A stretch of DNA of 64,000 bases, from positions 2,542,001 through 2,606,000 of the forward strand of contig JACZZP010000001.1 of the NCBI GenBank assembly GCA_015183035.1, read 5' to 3'. Below, piece by piece: positions 46,524 through 60,200 of this stretch (the stretch's first letter is position 1; each line of letters begins with the position of its first letter). A program made the translations under genes and the position numbers. This DNA is from Meloidogyne chitwoodi (Eukaryota; Nematoda; Chromadorea; Rhabditida; Meloidogynidae). The notes under the pieces are model-generated. The model saw only the letters and a list, made by a program, of their open reading frames with translations. It ran no database searches and was not told where the DNA came from.

Positions 46524-49500
46524 TTAATTAATATTCAATATTGATGCCAAACTTTTAGCTTCATTATCATCAGGACGTAAAAGAGTAGCAGAATGTGCAT
46601 CTAATCGGGCATTAGACATATTTCTTTTAATTTTAAAATTTTTTAAATTAAATTTAATTAAATTTAGAAACTTTAGAAATTTTTAAAAAATTAAAAAAAT
46701 TTTCTAATTTTTTAATTTTTCACCTCGCATCAAAATGACACTTTGCCCTAAGCAGATAAAGCTCAAAAAGCCTTTGCTGTTGACATTTTAATTTATTATT
46801 TTCAATATTATTATTTAAATTATTAAATTCATTAGATTCATCTTCAGAAGAAGAAAAAGAAGAAGAAAATGATGAAGAAATTTCTTTTAAAAAAATTAAA
46901 AAAATATTTTAATTAATAAATTTACCCCTTTCATTAATCATTTCAATTGCTTCAGTTAATAAATTTAATGCATCTTCAATTTTATTAGATTTTCTTTTTA
47001 ATACAGCCATTGAATGTAAAGTGTGAATCTTAATTTTTTTTAATTTTTTTTTTTAATTTTTTTTTTAATTTTTTTTAATTTTTTAGAGAAATATTTAGTT
47101 TGGATAATGACGAGAGTTCTCATTTTATTTTTTAAATAAATCTCAAAAATTAATTAATACAGGCAAAACGGAAAATATTACCTAAGAGATTATTTATTAA
47201 AATATTAATTAAAATAAATATTAATTAATTAAAATAAATATTAATTAATTAATTTAATTATTAAATTACCTTAAACCTTTTTACATGTTTCTTAATAATA
47301 AACAATTCAAATTCTTTTTCATTAATAAAATTATTTTCTTCTTTATTTTCTTCTTTTAATAAATTTATTTTTCCAAAATTTTCAATTTCTACAAATTTTT
47401 GTAAAGCATAAATAAATCTGTTCTCTGCTTCTATATTTCTTCTTTTTCTCATTAAAAATTGAGCATCTTCTAATAATTTTCTTAAAAGCATTAAAATAAG
47501 TGGAGGATGTGTTTCATAGGCTATTTGCCAGGTAAGGGAACGAAGTCTAGCTCCACGACGTAAAAATATATCAATTGATTGAATTTGAGCATTTTGTATT
47601 GCTACCTTTAAAAAAAAATATTTTTTTTAATTTTTTTTAATTTTTAAAATTTTTAAAATTTTTTTTAATTTTTTTTTGCATATTTTTCACTGTTAAGTTT
47701 AAAGCCTTTTACCTTAAACTAATCTTTAGCCTTAAACTTAGAGCATTTGATATATTTTTCAGTATAGATATTTTATTTTATTTATTTTCAAGTTTCAAAC
47801 TTAATTATATTTTTAAGCCTATAAATATCAGTTAATTCTAAGTTTTAAGTTTAAATTTAATTTAGACTTTATTTTCAAGTTTATTTTTATTTTTTGAAGT
47901 TCAAGCTTAAGACTAATTTTAAGTTTGAGCTTAAATCATTTTATGTAAAACTTAAAACTAATTAGCAAGTTCAAACTTAATTCCAAGTTTATTTTTTATT
48001 TTTAATTTTATTTTCAAGTTTCTAAAAAATTACTATAAAAGTTAAGTTTCTCTCTTCTCTTATTCAAAACTTGATTATATTAATTATTATATAGCTTATA
48101 TATAAATTTTTTTTTTAATTTTTTAAAATTCCAATTGATAATATTTTGTAATAAAATAGCTATTATATTTAATTTTTAAAATTAAATTATTATTAATAAA
48201 ATAATTAATTTAAATTTACTTCAATAGGTCTAAATCCCATTCCATTTCTTCCTTCTAAAGAAACACCCATTTCTAACAATTGTCCAATTAATCCACGATT
48301 TGGCCTTTTTGCCAAAATATGTAATAATGAATTTCCATTTAAATCAATAATACAAGGATTACAACCTTTTTCTAATAAAATACAAGCTGTGGAAAAATGA
48401 CCTTCTTCTATAGCGTGAAAAAGGGGTGTACGACCTTGATTGTCTGTTTTATCCAACTGAGCGCCTTCAAAATAATTTTTTAATTTTTTTTAAATTTAAA
48501 TTATTTCTAAAATGTCTAAAATATTTAGAAAAATATATACTTAATTTTTTAAAATTTTTTAAAATTTTTTAAAATTAATTTTTACCTCTATTAACAAGCA
48601 AATCCACCAAACCAACACGTCCATACCTTGCTGCAGTTATTAGGGGGGTAAACCCTTCATCACCTTCTTTTTCATTTATAATTTTATTTTCTTCTTTTTC
48701 TTCTTCATTATTTAATATTTTTACAATTAAATCTAAATATCCACTTTCAATAGCTGAATTTAAGGCTAAACGGCCTTTCCATGATTTATGGCCATTTTTA
48801 TAAGGTTTAATACCTTTAGAAAGGAATAATTGAATTAAATTGGAATGACAATTTATACAAGCAGTTGATAATGCTCTTAAAAAATAAATAATTTTTTTTT
48901 TAATAATTAAAATATTTTTTAATTAAAAAATTAAATTATTTTTTAGAGGTGTCCTACGATTTTTAAAAATATTGTGTGACCCACCCAACCCAAAATTTTG
49001 AAATTTTGAGGATTGTTAGAAAAGAGTTTGAGGAATATTTTTACCAAAAAAAATAAAAAATTTATTCCAATAGAAAGGCGAAATTTCTGAAATTTAAAGA
49101 AGGAGACCTTCTTTGCTTCAAATGTCCTTTTTATTAGAGAGATACATCCTCAATTATTTTTTTAATTTTTATTTAATGCCTTTCTATTAGAGAGACCCTT
49201 TTAATATAAAATAATTTATGTACTAATAAAATTTTTTTTAAAAAATTACTCAGATGTGTCCAAAACAAATTTTGCAGTATTTTTACTAATAAAATCAAAA
49301 AAAAGAGAGCATATTTGATTAAAACCAAGTTTTGTAGAAATTTGGAATGCTTCATTTATTGCCTTATTTTTAATTAATGTACAACAATTTTGGGTAGATT
49401 TAATAATTTTATTTTCATTTAAATAATCACAAGAGAAGGTAGAGGAGGAGGAAGAGGATTGTGGAAGATTTATTGTAAAAGAATTCGTCTGAATGTCGAT

Positions 49501-52500
49501 TAATTCTAAACTTTTAATTTAAGAACTTTTAAAAATATATTTTTAATTTTAAAAAAATTTAAAAATTTCAAAAAAAATTTTTTTTTTTAATTTCAAAAAA
49601 ATTTTAAAAAAATTTCAAAAAAATTTCAAAAAAATTTTTTTTTAATTTAAATAATTTTAAAAAATAAAATTTTCCTTTCACCTTGATCAATTTTTCCATC
49701 AGAATTAAGCAAAATAGAAATAATTTCACAAGGATAATTATTTTCAACGCTATAAAGAAGGACAGATTGCCCTTCAGTATTTTTTATGTTAAAAGGGTCA
49801 GCGCCAGATTTACATAACAATTTTATTATTTCTTTGTTTTGTTGTTGTACAGCAAATAATAATGGTGTTGTTGGATTTCCAAAATTTATATCAGCACCGA
49901 ATTTTAACAAAATTTTTATCTAAAATTTTAAGGTTATTTTAAGTAAAAAGAGGCAAAGTTGAGTCTATTCAAAATTTCATAACATGAGAAAAAACTAACC
50001 AATCGGAATAATTTTACTATCATTTGATAGAGGATAAAATTTTCTATAAAATACATTACTAATCAAAATTTTTAAAAAGTATTTGAAAAAGTTAAAATCG
50101 AAAAATGATCATTTTCATCGAAAAATACAAGTTTTTGGACGATAACTTTTTTTAAAAAAATTTAGAATTAATAATCTTTATACTATTTTATAGCCACTTT
50201 TTTCCTCTATTTTTATAGCATAAGATAGTTTTTTAATATTAAATATACTTTTAGTTACAATAATTTAAGTTTGACCATTTCAATGTTTTCTGCACGCGCA
50301 AATGCGCATAAAAGAGGTTTATTTTCTCCAGTAGACCAAAGATGAGCATTTGGATTTGCACCAGCAATTAAAAGAAACTTTGAAATCTGAAAAATTAAAT
50401 TTTTTTAAATAATTTTAGTTAATTAAAAAAAATTTTTAAAATAATTATTTTAAAAAGTTTACCTTAGAATTTGTATAAAAAATATTTTTTTGATAAAGCA
50501 AAGCATCCTTTAATGATTTTGAACATTTTTCTTCTTCATCTTCCTTCTCTCTATCATAATTTTCATTTTCTTCATCTTTTTCTGTAGCCATTTTTAACCA
50601 TTTAATTTGTGCATTTTTACTCCAAGGCATTTTAATTCCAATTTTTGAATTAATTAAATCAGATTGTGCGTATTTTTGTGGATTTGCTTTTAATAAGTGA
50701 TGGGATAATTCAAATAATTGTTTTGGAGAAGCAAAATGTTGTGTTTTACGTAAAGTCATAATTATCCAAAGTGCAATTAGAATGTGACCATGTCTATATA
50801 TTAAAAATAGTTTAATAGCAGAAATACATAAAAACACAAAAATCAGAATTCTGTTCAGAAACTTAAAAACACAAAAAATCAGAATTTTAAAAAAAACTTA
50901 AAATACAAAAATCAGAATTCTGTTCAGAAACTTAAAAATACAAAAATCAGAATTCTTTTAAAAAACTTAAAAACACAAAAATCAGAATTTTGATTTAAAA
51001 CAGCTAAAAATAATCAGAATTTTATCACAACTAAAACACAAAAAAAAATCAGAAATGTATGTATTTTACCTAATATCAATAGAAAATTCTGTTTTGCTTC
51101 CATCTCCAAGTAACCAAGCTCTTAGTGAAGAATGCATTAAAATAACTTTTTTATTAAAAGAATTAAAGCCAATTAAAGGCCAAAGAGTTGAAATTCTTTC
51201 ATTTAAAGATTCTTCATTTTTACAAAAATTTGTTGAAATATTGAGAATATTATTAAGTTGATCAATTGTTAAAGGTTCAAGTGAAGCAATTAAAACACTC
51301 AAAATAGGTGATATTGTTGAACGAAAATTATTTGGTGAACTGAAAATAAATAAATTTAATTTTTAAATATATTTAATGGAATAATATATTAATTAAATAA
51401 TAATTTTAAAAATAAAAAAATAAATTTAAAAATATTCCTACGCGCAGTAGTTGTAAATGAAAGAGAAAGGTAACTTACTCTGCGCTCTCTGCCCATAACT
51501 ACCCTTACATTTAGTTATTTAATCATAACTTTTTTTAAAATTTAGATAAAAATATGATCTAAAATTTAAAAAATAAATAATAAATTTAGATTTATTTAAA
51601 AATTAAAGTTTATAAAATTTGGACAATTTTTGGAAAATTAAAGGCAAAAAATAATGAAATAGAAGGTCTTTCAACAAAATAAAGGTTTATAAATTCCAAT
51701 ATAATTTTTAAAAAGAAAAATAATAAAAAAAACAAACGGAAATTTGTGTTGAAAATAAATTAAATAAATTTGTGAAAGATTAGAATTTTGTGGAAGACTA
51801 GCAACCGAAAGCCGTCCCTCAGCTAACAGATCTATTACCAATAAAATACCATAAAAATTGGAATTAATTCGATTAACCAAATTTGAAGCAAATTTATTAA
51901 ATAAAAAATTATTATTATTATTATTTTCTGTTGAATTTTGTTGTTCTTTTTTAAGTAAATCTGTTGTTGAATTATCTTCAAAATTATTAGTAGTAAAAAA
52001 ACTATGACGACGAAATTGTGTAGTTAATCTTTTTTCTAACTGAAAAAAAATAAAATAATATTTAAATAAATATTTAAAATAAATAAATTAATATTTAAAA
52101 TAAAAATATGCATTAATTTAACACATGTTACCCCAAATTTTTGTATGTTGAAGAAAATTAAAATTTTTTCAAGAGAGAAAATTTCAATTTTCAATAAATT
52201 AGGGAAGTAAAATTAATTTAAAAAATAGAAGGTAGATATTAAAATGAAGAGATTAAAAAATAGAGCTATATTCTTTAAAGAAGGATTAAATTGGTTACTG
52301 TAATTAAAACTTAACAACTAGGGGAAAAATATATTTTTGCATAATATTAATTATTTCATTAAAGTTTTGATATAAATAAAAGGGGTATAATTTTAATTTA
52401 ATTTGTTTTAAGTAATGTTGCACAATGTCTTATTTTTGGAAGTCGGGGCAGTGGTTGCCTCGACTAATTTAGTAATGTATTCTGGTATATTTGAGAGTTT

Positions 52501-55500
52501 ATTTAACGATCAGAAATTCGTTTTATGGACTCCTCTAACTACCATTAAAACTCTATAATTTCCAAAATATTGAATAAAATATTCCTTAAATTTTACAATT
52601 AAATTTCAATCAAAAACATACCATAGGGTTCATTTTCATAATTTTCTCTACAAATAAAACTGCATCATCTTTACAATTTTGATCATCTAACAGAACAAAT
52701 TTAATAACCCTTTCCAACATATTTGCTTTCAAATCAACTCCAAAAATATTTTTTAAAAAATTATCATCATTTTTAAAATTTAAATTTGTTGAATCAATAG
52801 AAGTTGTGCAAACAAATTTTAATTCTTTTGGCCATTCATTTATTGAATTAATTAATAAATTAAAAATTGAATAATTCCCTTCATTTTGATGAAAATTAGC
52901 TTCATCTAAAGCATCTATTATTATTAAAATTAATTTGGGTAATTTTTCTTCTTCTTTTTTAAGTTGTTTGAGGTTATTGGTGGTTGTACTGCCTTTATTT
53001 AAAAAATAAAAATTAATTTAAATTTTTAAAAAAATTTAGGTCATCAGAGACACTGTTAAGGACACATTTATTTAAAAAATAAAAATTAAATAAAAATTTT
53101 TTTAATAAATTTTTATTTTACTCCTAGGAGACACTCTTAAGGACTACTCCTTTAGTTAAATGAAAAAATTTTTATTTAATTTTAAAAATAAAATTTAAAA
53201 TTTTTTTTTTATATAATTATAGACATATTCTTAAGTATAAATTTATTTATTAAAAAAATTTTTTTAATTTAAATTTTCACCAAAATTGCTGTCACAACTT
53301 TCAAGGCTACTAGAAGAAGAAGAATATTCACAATTAATTTTATTTTTTATTTCATTAATATTTTGATCATTATTATTGTAAAGTTGGCTTAGAGGATGTA
53401 AAATTAATTTTTTAAATAAATCTAAGGGTAAAAGATGCAAAGCAGAATTTAAATTAGTTGCAAGTTGATAAAGTGTTGCATTTGAACGTATCTTTATTTT
53501 TAATTTATTAAATTATTTTTTATAATTTAAAAAAAAATTATTTTTTTTTTTTAAAGAAAAGGACACCTTCTTTAATTTAAAAATTTTAATTTTTAAATTT
53601 TACCAATTTTCCATAGCTACATTTTAATTGAGGACACGCACATAGCTGTGCACTTAAAGAACAAATAAACTCTGGAATTGAACAACTTTTAGCATCATAA
53701 ATATGACAAAAATGGAAAGCACATATTTTTTGAGTTAAATAAAATAAAGACGATTCAGAATCATTAAAATTTGTTTTTTTAATTTTTGTTGATGTAAATT
53801 GTTCTTCATTTAAAGACTAAAAAATTAATTAAATAATTTTATTAAAATAAATAAATTAATTAATTAAAATTTAAATAAATCATTTAAAAAAGCACTGATT
53901 TCTTTCTCGAATTTTTAGAATTTTTTCAATTAAAATTAATAAAAATGGTTAACACTTAAAGTACTAAAAACAAGGGCAGAGGTATTAGCAAATTAATTAA
54001 AAGAGATTAATTTAATTAATATTTTAATTTAAATTTTGAAAAAATCGAAGAGGTCCAGGCTTATTCTTTTTTAATAAAAAAATTAAAAAAAAATTAAAAT
54101 TAAATTTTAAAAAAATAAAAAAAACCGTTTGTGATCCTAAAGGAGAAGGAATGGTTGCACTAATTTCGGAGACTACAATGCCTGAATCAACAGTATTATT
54201 TTGATTTTGTTGTTGGGGAGAATCAGTAGAATTATTTAAATTATTTAAATTATTATTTTTAATTTTCCTCAAGTTTCCCCCAAAAAATGAATTTTCAACC
54301 AAAAGGCGAAGAATAAAACTTTTTCCTGTTCCTTTACCTCCAACTAATAAAATAATTTTTGTTTCTTCTTCCAATAAAAATTTTTTTAATTTTTCAAAAA
54401 TCCATTTTCTCTCTACAAAATTAGTAATAATTTTTTTATTTTTTTTTTGTTCTTCTTTTTCACTAAATTTATTAAAAAATAATTCTTCTTCAAAAGGAAA
54501 AATAATTGAAGGCTTTTTAAATTTTTTTTCAATAATTTTATTTTCTACTTCTACTTCTTCTTTTTCTTTTTCTTCTTCTTTTTCTTTATTTTTTAATACA
54601 TTTTCTCTTTCATTTTGTCTTTTTAAATGTCTTTCCATTAATTTAATTACTTCAATTCCATAATAACTTCCATTCCATTTCTTATTTTTTTCAAATTCTC
54701 CTTCTAAACTTTTTTCTCTGTTACTTCTTGATCTTTGGGGTCTTTGATTATTTCTTTCTAAAGCATGAAGATTTTCACAGGTTGGAGAACTTGCGGCAGC
54801 AGACCTTCTACGTTGTAAAAGTTGAGTTCGAGGAAAATGAATAATATTAGAAGATTGAGGAGCATTCTGAAAGATAATTCTGATTTATTTAAGTAAAAAC
54901 ACAAAAAATATTCTGATTTATTTTAAATAATAAAAATCAGAATATTTAAGAAAATACATAAATAATACATATTAGGTATCAACCCTTTCCAGAACAATTT
55001 AACAAATGCGAAAACACATTAATCAGAATATTTATGAAACAAAAAATACATTAACACAACAAAATCAGAATTTGATTTATGAAAACACATTTTTCCGGAA
55101 AATTCACCAGGATTTATTTTCCGGAAAATTCACCAGAAAATATATTTCCGGAAATTCAGAATTTATTTTTCCGGAAACTATTACCAGAATTTATTTTCCG
55201 GAAAACAAACCAGAAATTCACCAGAATTTACTTTCCGGAAAATATTAATATTTACTATAAAAAATACAAAATATAATTAATTTTACCTGTATTTTTTTCT
55301 CAACTTCCATCAAGTTTCTATTAAATTCAACTTTCTGTTGTTGTATTATATTATTATTATTTCCATTAATATTTAATAATGTTATAGCTGAATGACTGGG
55401 TGATTTTGTTGCTATTTTTTGTTGTTCATTTTCTTCTTCTATATTTAATTGTTTAGGTAATGATATAATTTCTTCTTTAAGTTGAAGATTTTGAGGTCTT

Positions 55501-57470
55501 TGAAATTTATATTGTGTTTGGGGAGTTGGAGGTAATTTATGAGAGGAGATTTTTGATTTTTTATTATTCCAGCTATAATTAATTTATTTTAAATATTTAA
55601 AATTTAAATTATTTTATTTAAATATTAAAAAACTAACCAAGCAGCATAAATTTCCCCATCAGGAGCATAACGAGTACTCGGTAACATATTAAAACAATTA
55701 TTTAAATTTTGTTGTATAATTAAATTGTTAGGAGTTTTATTAATAGTAGAGGGAGGTGAACAACAAGTCTTTTCCTCATTATTATTTTCCTAATTTGTTA
55801 AAAAATTTTTACAAATTAATTTTTTTTTTATAATTTTTTAATTCTTAAATTAAATATTAAATTTTCTCAATTTTTTAAATTAATTTTAGAAAATTAATTT
55901 TTATTTTTTTTAATTTTTTTATTATAAAATTAAATATTTTTTATTAAAAAAAATATTTTTTAAACCTTAAAAATTAAAAAAAAATTAAAAATCTTACAAA
56001 CGATGGAATACAAGGTCTACTTCTTATTTTATTATTTTTTCCTCCATTTTTATTTTGTTTATTAACACTTTCATTATAAAATTCATTAAATTTATTGTTT
56101 ATCACACCAACAGTTTCCCCTCCTTTTTTTTCTTCCAAAAATAATTTTTTAAAATTTTTTTGATTATTAAAATTATCCGAATTAGAAGGTAATTTACAGC
56201 TTCCTCCAATTTCTTTTTTATTAATTTTTTCCATTAAACTTAAAAATTCGTTCAAATCATTATTCTCATTATTATTAAGGGTTAATTGAGCATATTGATT
56301 TTCCTTAAAAAAATTTAAAAAAAATTTTTAAAAATTTTTAAAATAATTTTAAATCAAAATATTAAATATTTAATTTATTATTTACCTGTTTTTCTAAAAA
56401 AGTTTTTCTTTTTTCAATTTTGGTTTGCCAAATTGTGTTTTTTGTCTGATCCCTACAATTTCCAATTTCTTCACAAAATAATAAAGAATTACAATTATTT
56501 TCTTCTTCATTTTTAGGCTTTTCGAAATTCCAATTTGTAAAATTCTCTCCTCTGCCCAAAACTATTTAAAATTAAAAAAATCAGAAATTAGAACTGACTA
56601 AAAAAACATGAAAAATCAGAAAGGAAAAATACAAAAACAGAATTTAGAAAAATCAGAAACTGAAAATACAAAAATCAGAATTTAGAAAAATCAGAAACTG
56701 AAAATACAAAAATCAGAAGTTAGAAAAATCAGAAAGGAAAAATACAAAAAAAGAATTTAGAAAAATCAGAAAGGAAAAATACAAAAACAGAATTTAGAAA
56801 AATCAGAAACTGAAAATACAAAAATCAGAATTTAGAAAAATCAGAAAGGAAAAATACAAAAACAGAATTTAGAAAAATCAGAAACTGAAAATACAAAAAT
56901 CAGAATTTAGAAAAATCAGAAAGGAAAAATACAAAAACAGAATTTAGAAAAATCAGAAACTGAAAATACAAAAATCAGAATTTAGAAAAATCAGAAATGA
57001 AAAATACAAAAATCAGAATTTAGAAAAATCAGAAAGGAAAAATACAAAAAAAATAAAGAAAATTCTGAGAAAATCAGAACTTCCGGAAAAAATCAGAATT
57101 ATTAATTTCAATTCTTCCCATACATTAATCACTAAAGTATCATCCCACCTTTTTTAGAACGGCTAAGTCTGGGAGTTGCTGGCAATCGAAAAAGACGATT
57201 TTTAAAAGGATTAGTAATTTGTCTAAGGGAACGTCTAAGAATATTTAAAGGTCCTCCTTCATTATTATTATTATTATTTAATTGTTGTTGTTTATTTTTT
57301 AATAAAATTATTCCTCCATTTGAATTTGACCCAAATGAATTTGAAGAAGATGAAGATGATGTGAAGAAGGCAAAACTTGAATTTTTAGGTCCATATCGAT
57401 GTTCTAATTGTTCATCTTTTGGCATTAAAAGGGAATGTCTTCTGTTATTTGAAAATGATTTTTTATCCAT
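46524..57470 (-). CDS. TANC / rolling pebbles-type scaffold (P-loop NTPase, ankyrin, TPR)
   Basis: About twenty exons, from ATG 57470 to TAA 46526-46524, encode roughly 1,800 residues. Verified joins include 57470-57149, 56561-56386, 56303-55998 and 54866-54126. A disordered Ser/Asn-rich N-terminus is followed by a STAND-type NTPase. It has Walker A GGKGTGKS (exon 54866-54126), AFHFCHIYDAKSCSIPEFIC (53818-53605) and Walker B LILIIIDALDEANFH (about 52990-52630). A winged segment ends MHSSLRAWLLGDG (about 51342-51070). Ankyrin repeats run from about 50385 to 48220 (LIAGANPNAHLW, DNQGRTPLFHAIEEGH). TPR-like exons follow (LLRKLLEDAQFLMRKRRNIE, LFELYLLRAKCHFDAR). The order and motifs match vertebrate TANC1/2 and Drosophila rols, cytoplasmic scaffolds at synapses or myoblast fusion sites. 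Some small exons remain approximate. Confidence 0.85.
51450..51675. repeat. Dispersed ~220-bp repeat, copy 2 (reverse)
   Basis: Lies in a TANC-like intron. CTCTCTGCCCATAACTACCC and the following 180 bases match, inverted, the stretch 7565-7775 in the large 7TM receptor gene. Confidence 0.75.
54870..55260. repeat. CAGAAT and TTCCGGAAAATTCACCAG repeats in a TANC-like intron
   Basis: Intron between exons 54866-54126 and about 55573-55288. The distal half is CAGAAT-type. The proximal half (55090-55250) is a degenerate array of TTTTCCGGAAAATTCACCAG containing the palindrome TTTTCCGGAAAA. Confidence 0.8.
56578..57105. repeat. Long AAATCAGAAA...ATACAAAAATCAGAATTTAG array in the first TANC-like intron
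   Basis: About 500 bp of higher-order repeats: blocks of AAATACAAAAATCAGAATTT, then AGAAAAATCAGAAAGG or AGAAAAATCAGAAACTG, alternating in a ~60-bp superunit. The intron (56562-57148) is nearly all repeat. Confidence 0.9.
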
Positions 57471-60200
57471 TTTTAAAAAATCTGAAAAATATTTTATTGA
57501 CTAAAAGGTTAGCTAAGGACTGTTCTCCTTACAACGGAAGTCTATTTTTAAAAATTAAAAAAATTTAAATTAAAAAAATTTAAATTAAAAAATAAAATTT
57601 AATAAATTTTATTTTAATATTTTATTAATAAAAATGATATTTTTAAAAATAAAAAAAAATAATTTATTTTAAAAAGAAAATAAATTTAAAAATAAAATTA
57701 AACATATTACACAACACGACCTCTTACTCCCTCCTTTAATTTAAAAATATTTTTAAAAATAATTTTCTAAAGAAAAAAAGAATTAAATTCACCAATTGTT
57801 ATATTTAATAAATATTTTGGACAAAAATTTAAAATAAAAAATTTTTTTTATTTTATTTTAAACATTAAAATCGATTTATTCACCCCTTTTTATGTAATAA
57901 AATGGGTGGACGAATGAATCGGTTGGTCATTGACTGAATTTGAATCGAATTGGTAAAAAGGATTTAGTATTTTTAATGTTTTAAATTCTTTCCGGATGTT
58001 GACAAGTGAAAGAGAGAATATTTTATTTAAATATTTTTTTCCAAAAGATCAACTAATGAAAGATCAAGAGGTTATTTTTTAGTATTAAGTTATTGGATTT
58101 AAAATAATTTTTGATCAGTTAAAATTTTGATAATTTATTTCTAAGCAAAAAATGGAGATTTTTAAGATTAATTTTTAGTCCAAATCTTACGGTACTTTAC
58201 AATGGGAATTAACGCGGATTTTTACTAATAATCATTTTATTAATTAATAAACTTTAAAAATTCATAAAATGGCCTAAAGGCAATATTGAAAGGTAAAATT
58301 TTGGAAATATATTCCTTAAAGTGTTAGCTAACAAAATCCAAAATTTTTTATTTTTAGGTTCATTATAAACCAAAATATGTTAAAAAATGTAAGATTAGGT
58401 AAAATCATATAAATTTAATTTTGAACAGAAAAATTTAAAAAAATTCAAAAAAAAAAATTATAAAAATTCAAAAATTTATTAAATAAATATTATCAAATAT
58501 TTATTTATCCATCTGTCAGCAATTGACCCTTTTTCGCTTTAGAATTGACTATTAAATTAATTTTTTATATATCCCACCCAGTAATAAAATGTCAAAAACT
58601 ACCACGAAAATTCTTCTCTCGCACTCTCCTTTGTCTTTAAAAGGAGAGCAAATCAGCTGAATAAATAAAAATAAATAGATAAAAATAAAAGTTGAACTAC
58701 GGCAACAATGATCACTTGCGGACAGAATATGCGGATAAAATAAATTTGCGGACAAAACTTGCGGACAGAGTTTAACCCCCATTTTTTTAAAAAAATAAAA
58801 TTATTTAATTTAAAAAAGTCAAAAAATTAATTAATTAAATAAAATATTAAGCTCAAATCCGCAAGTTTTTCTCTCTTCTAAAGTTGCGCCTAATATCCGC
58901 AAGTTTATATGTGCTCATTAATCTTTTTTTTTAATTTTATTACTAAAAATGCAACAAAAATAATATATTAAATAAAAACTGGATATATTGAATTATTAGT
59001 TTCGATGCTATAAAATAATAAAAATAAAAATAAAATTTTCCTGCCCGGAAATAAATTTTGAAAATAAATGGGATAAAATAAATAAATTTTTATTTAAACC
59101 AAAAATATATTTTTTGGTTAATTTAAATCTTTTTTAGGTGAAAATAGATAAAATAGAGATGAGTTTAAAAGAAAAAAGAAAGAAATTGTTTTTAGTTAAA
59201 AAACGTAAGGGAGAAGTGGCTATTTCCTTAACCCCCTCTAGGGATTGTCTCCTTTTGGGCTTAAAAATAAAAAAAGGGTAACGCATTTGAGATAAGATTT
59301 TTTTATATTAAAGAGTGATGGTCAGAAAAAAGTTGGATGAAATTAAGAAAAAAATTTTGTTTTTTTATTCTAATAGGAAGGCAGGCAATTACCCCTTCGC
59401 AAAGAGGACGAGTGTTAAACAAAATTTTATAATTCAAAACAAAAAGTGCCTAAATTTATAAAGTTTTGCATAGATATAATTTAAAGTGTTTCATCTCTGA
59501 AAATTTCAGAATTTTTGATTTAATATTTCCCAAGTTATGGTCAAAAAACTTAAACAAGTCGGCATTATAGGATAAGTTGATATTTTCGCCTATATTTTCA
59601 CAATTAATGAACCAAAAATTTTAAAATTTTAAGATATGTTAGAAAACACTTTAAATTATATCTTTGCAAAATTTTATAAATTTAGGTGCTATTTTTGTTT
59701 ATTTATGTTTATTTTTGTATCCACTAGATTCTAGTGTAAAGACTATATTTGATTAAATAAATTATTATTTTTTAGGCTTTGCCGCAAAAAAATCGCCATA
59801 AAATATATTGGAAATTTTTTGCATCTTTTTCTTTTCATTTTCCTATTTTTTATTTTTCTTTACAATTGGTAGAGTAGAGGAAACTGCCAGACTCGCAAAA
59901 TGTTCTATGGGGGAAGAAGCATTTAAAAGGGTAAAAGGCAAAAAAATAAAATAAAAAAAGGAAAAAAAAGAAAAAAAGATCTGGGGTTTTTTACCGATTA
60001 ATTTTTGCCTTGGGAGAAGAAAAAAGTAAAAAAATTTATTGGAAATAAAAAAAAAGAGTTAAAAAGTGCAAAAATAAATAAATATTTTGGCATTTATTAA
60101 AATAAATCTTTTTTTTTTTAATTTTATTTTTATAAAAATAATACTGAAAAAATAAATAAATTTAATATTTTAGAGCTTTAAAACTCAATAAGTATTCACT
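57471..60200. other. Gene-poor AT-rich interval
   Basis: Upstream of the TANC-like gene. It contains TTGCGGACA-type repeats at about 58715-58770 and 58855-58905, a patch with CTAATAGGAAGGCAGGCA at 59370, and many short inverted A/T stretches. The frame 58552-58782 (-) overlaps the TTGCGGACA repeats and has no support. No exon chain was found. Confidence 0.45.

Noticed and set aside
58552..58782. 76-residue minus-strand frame with a hydrophobic middle
   Set aside because: It overlaps degenerate TTGCGGACA repeats and has no signal peptide, splice partners or family features.
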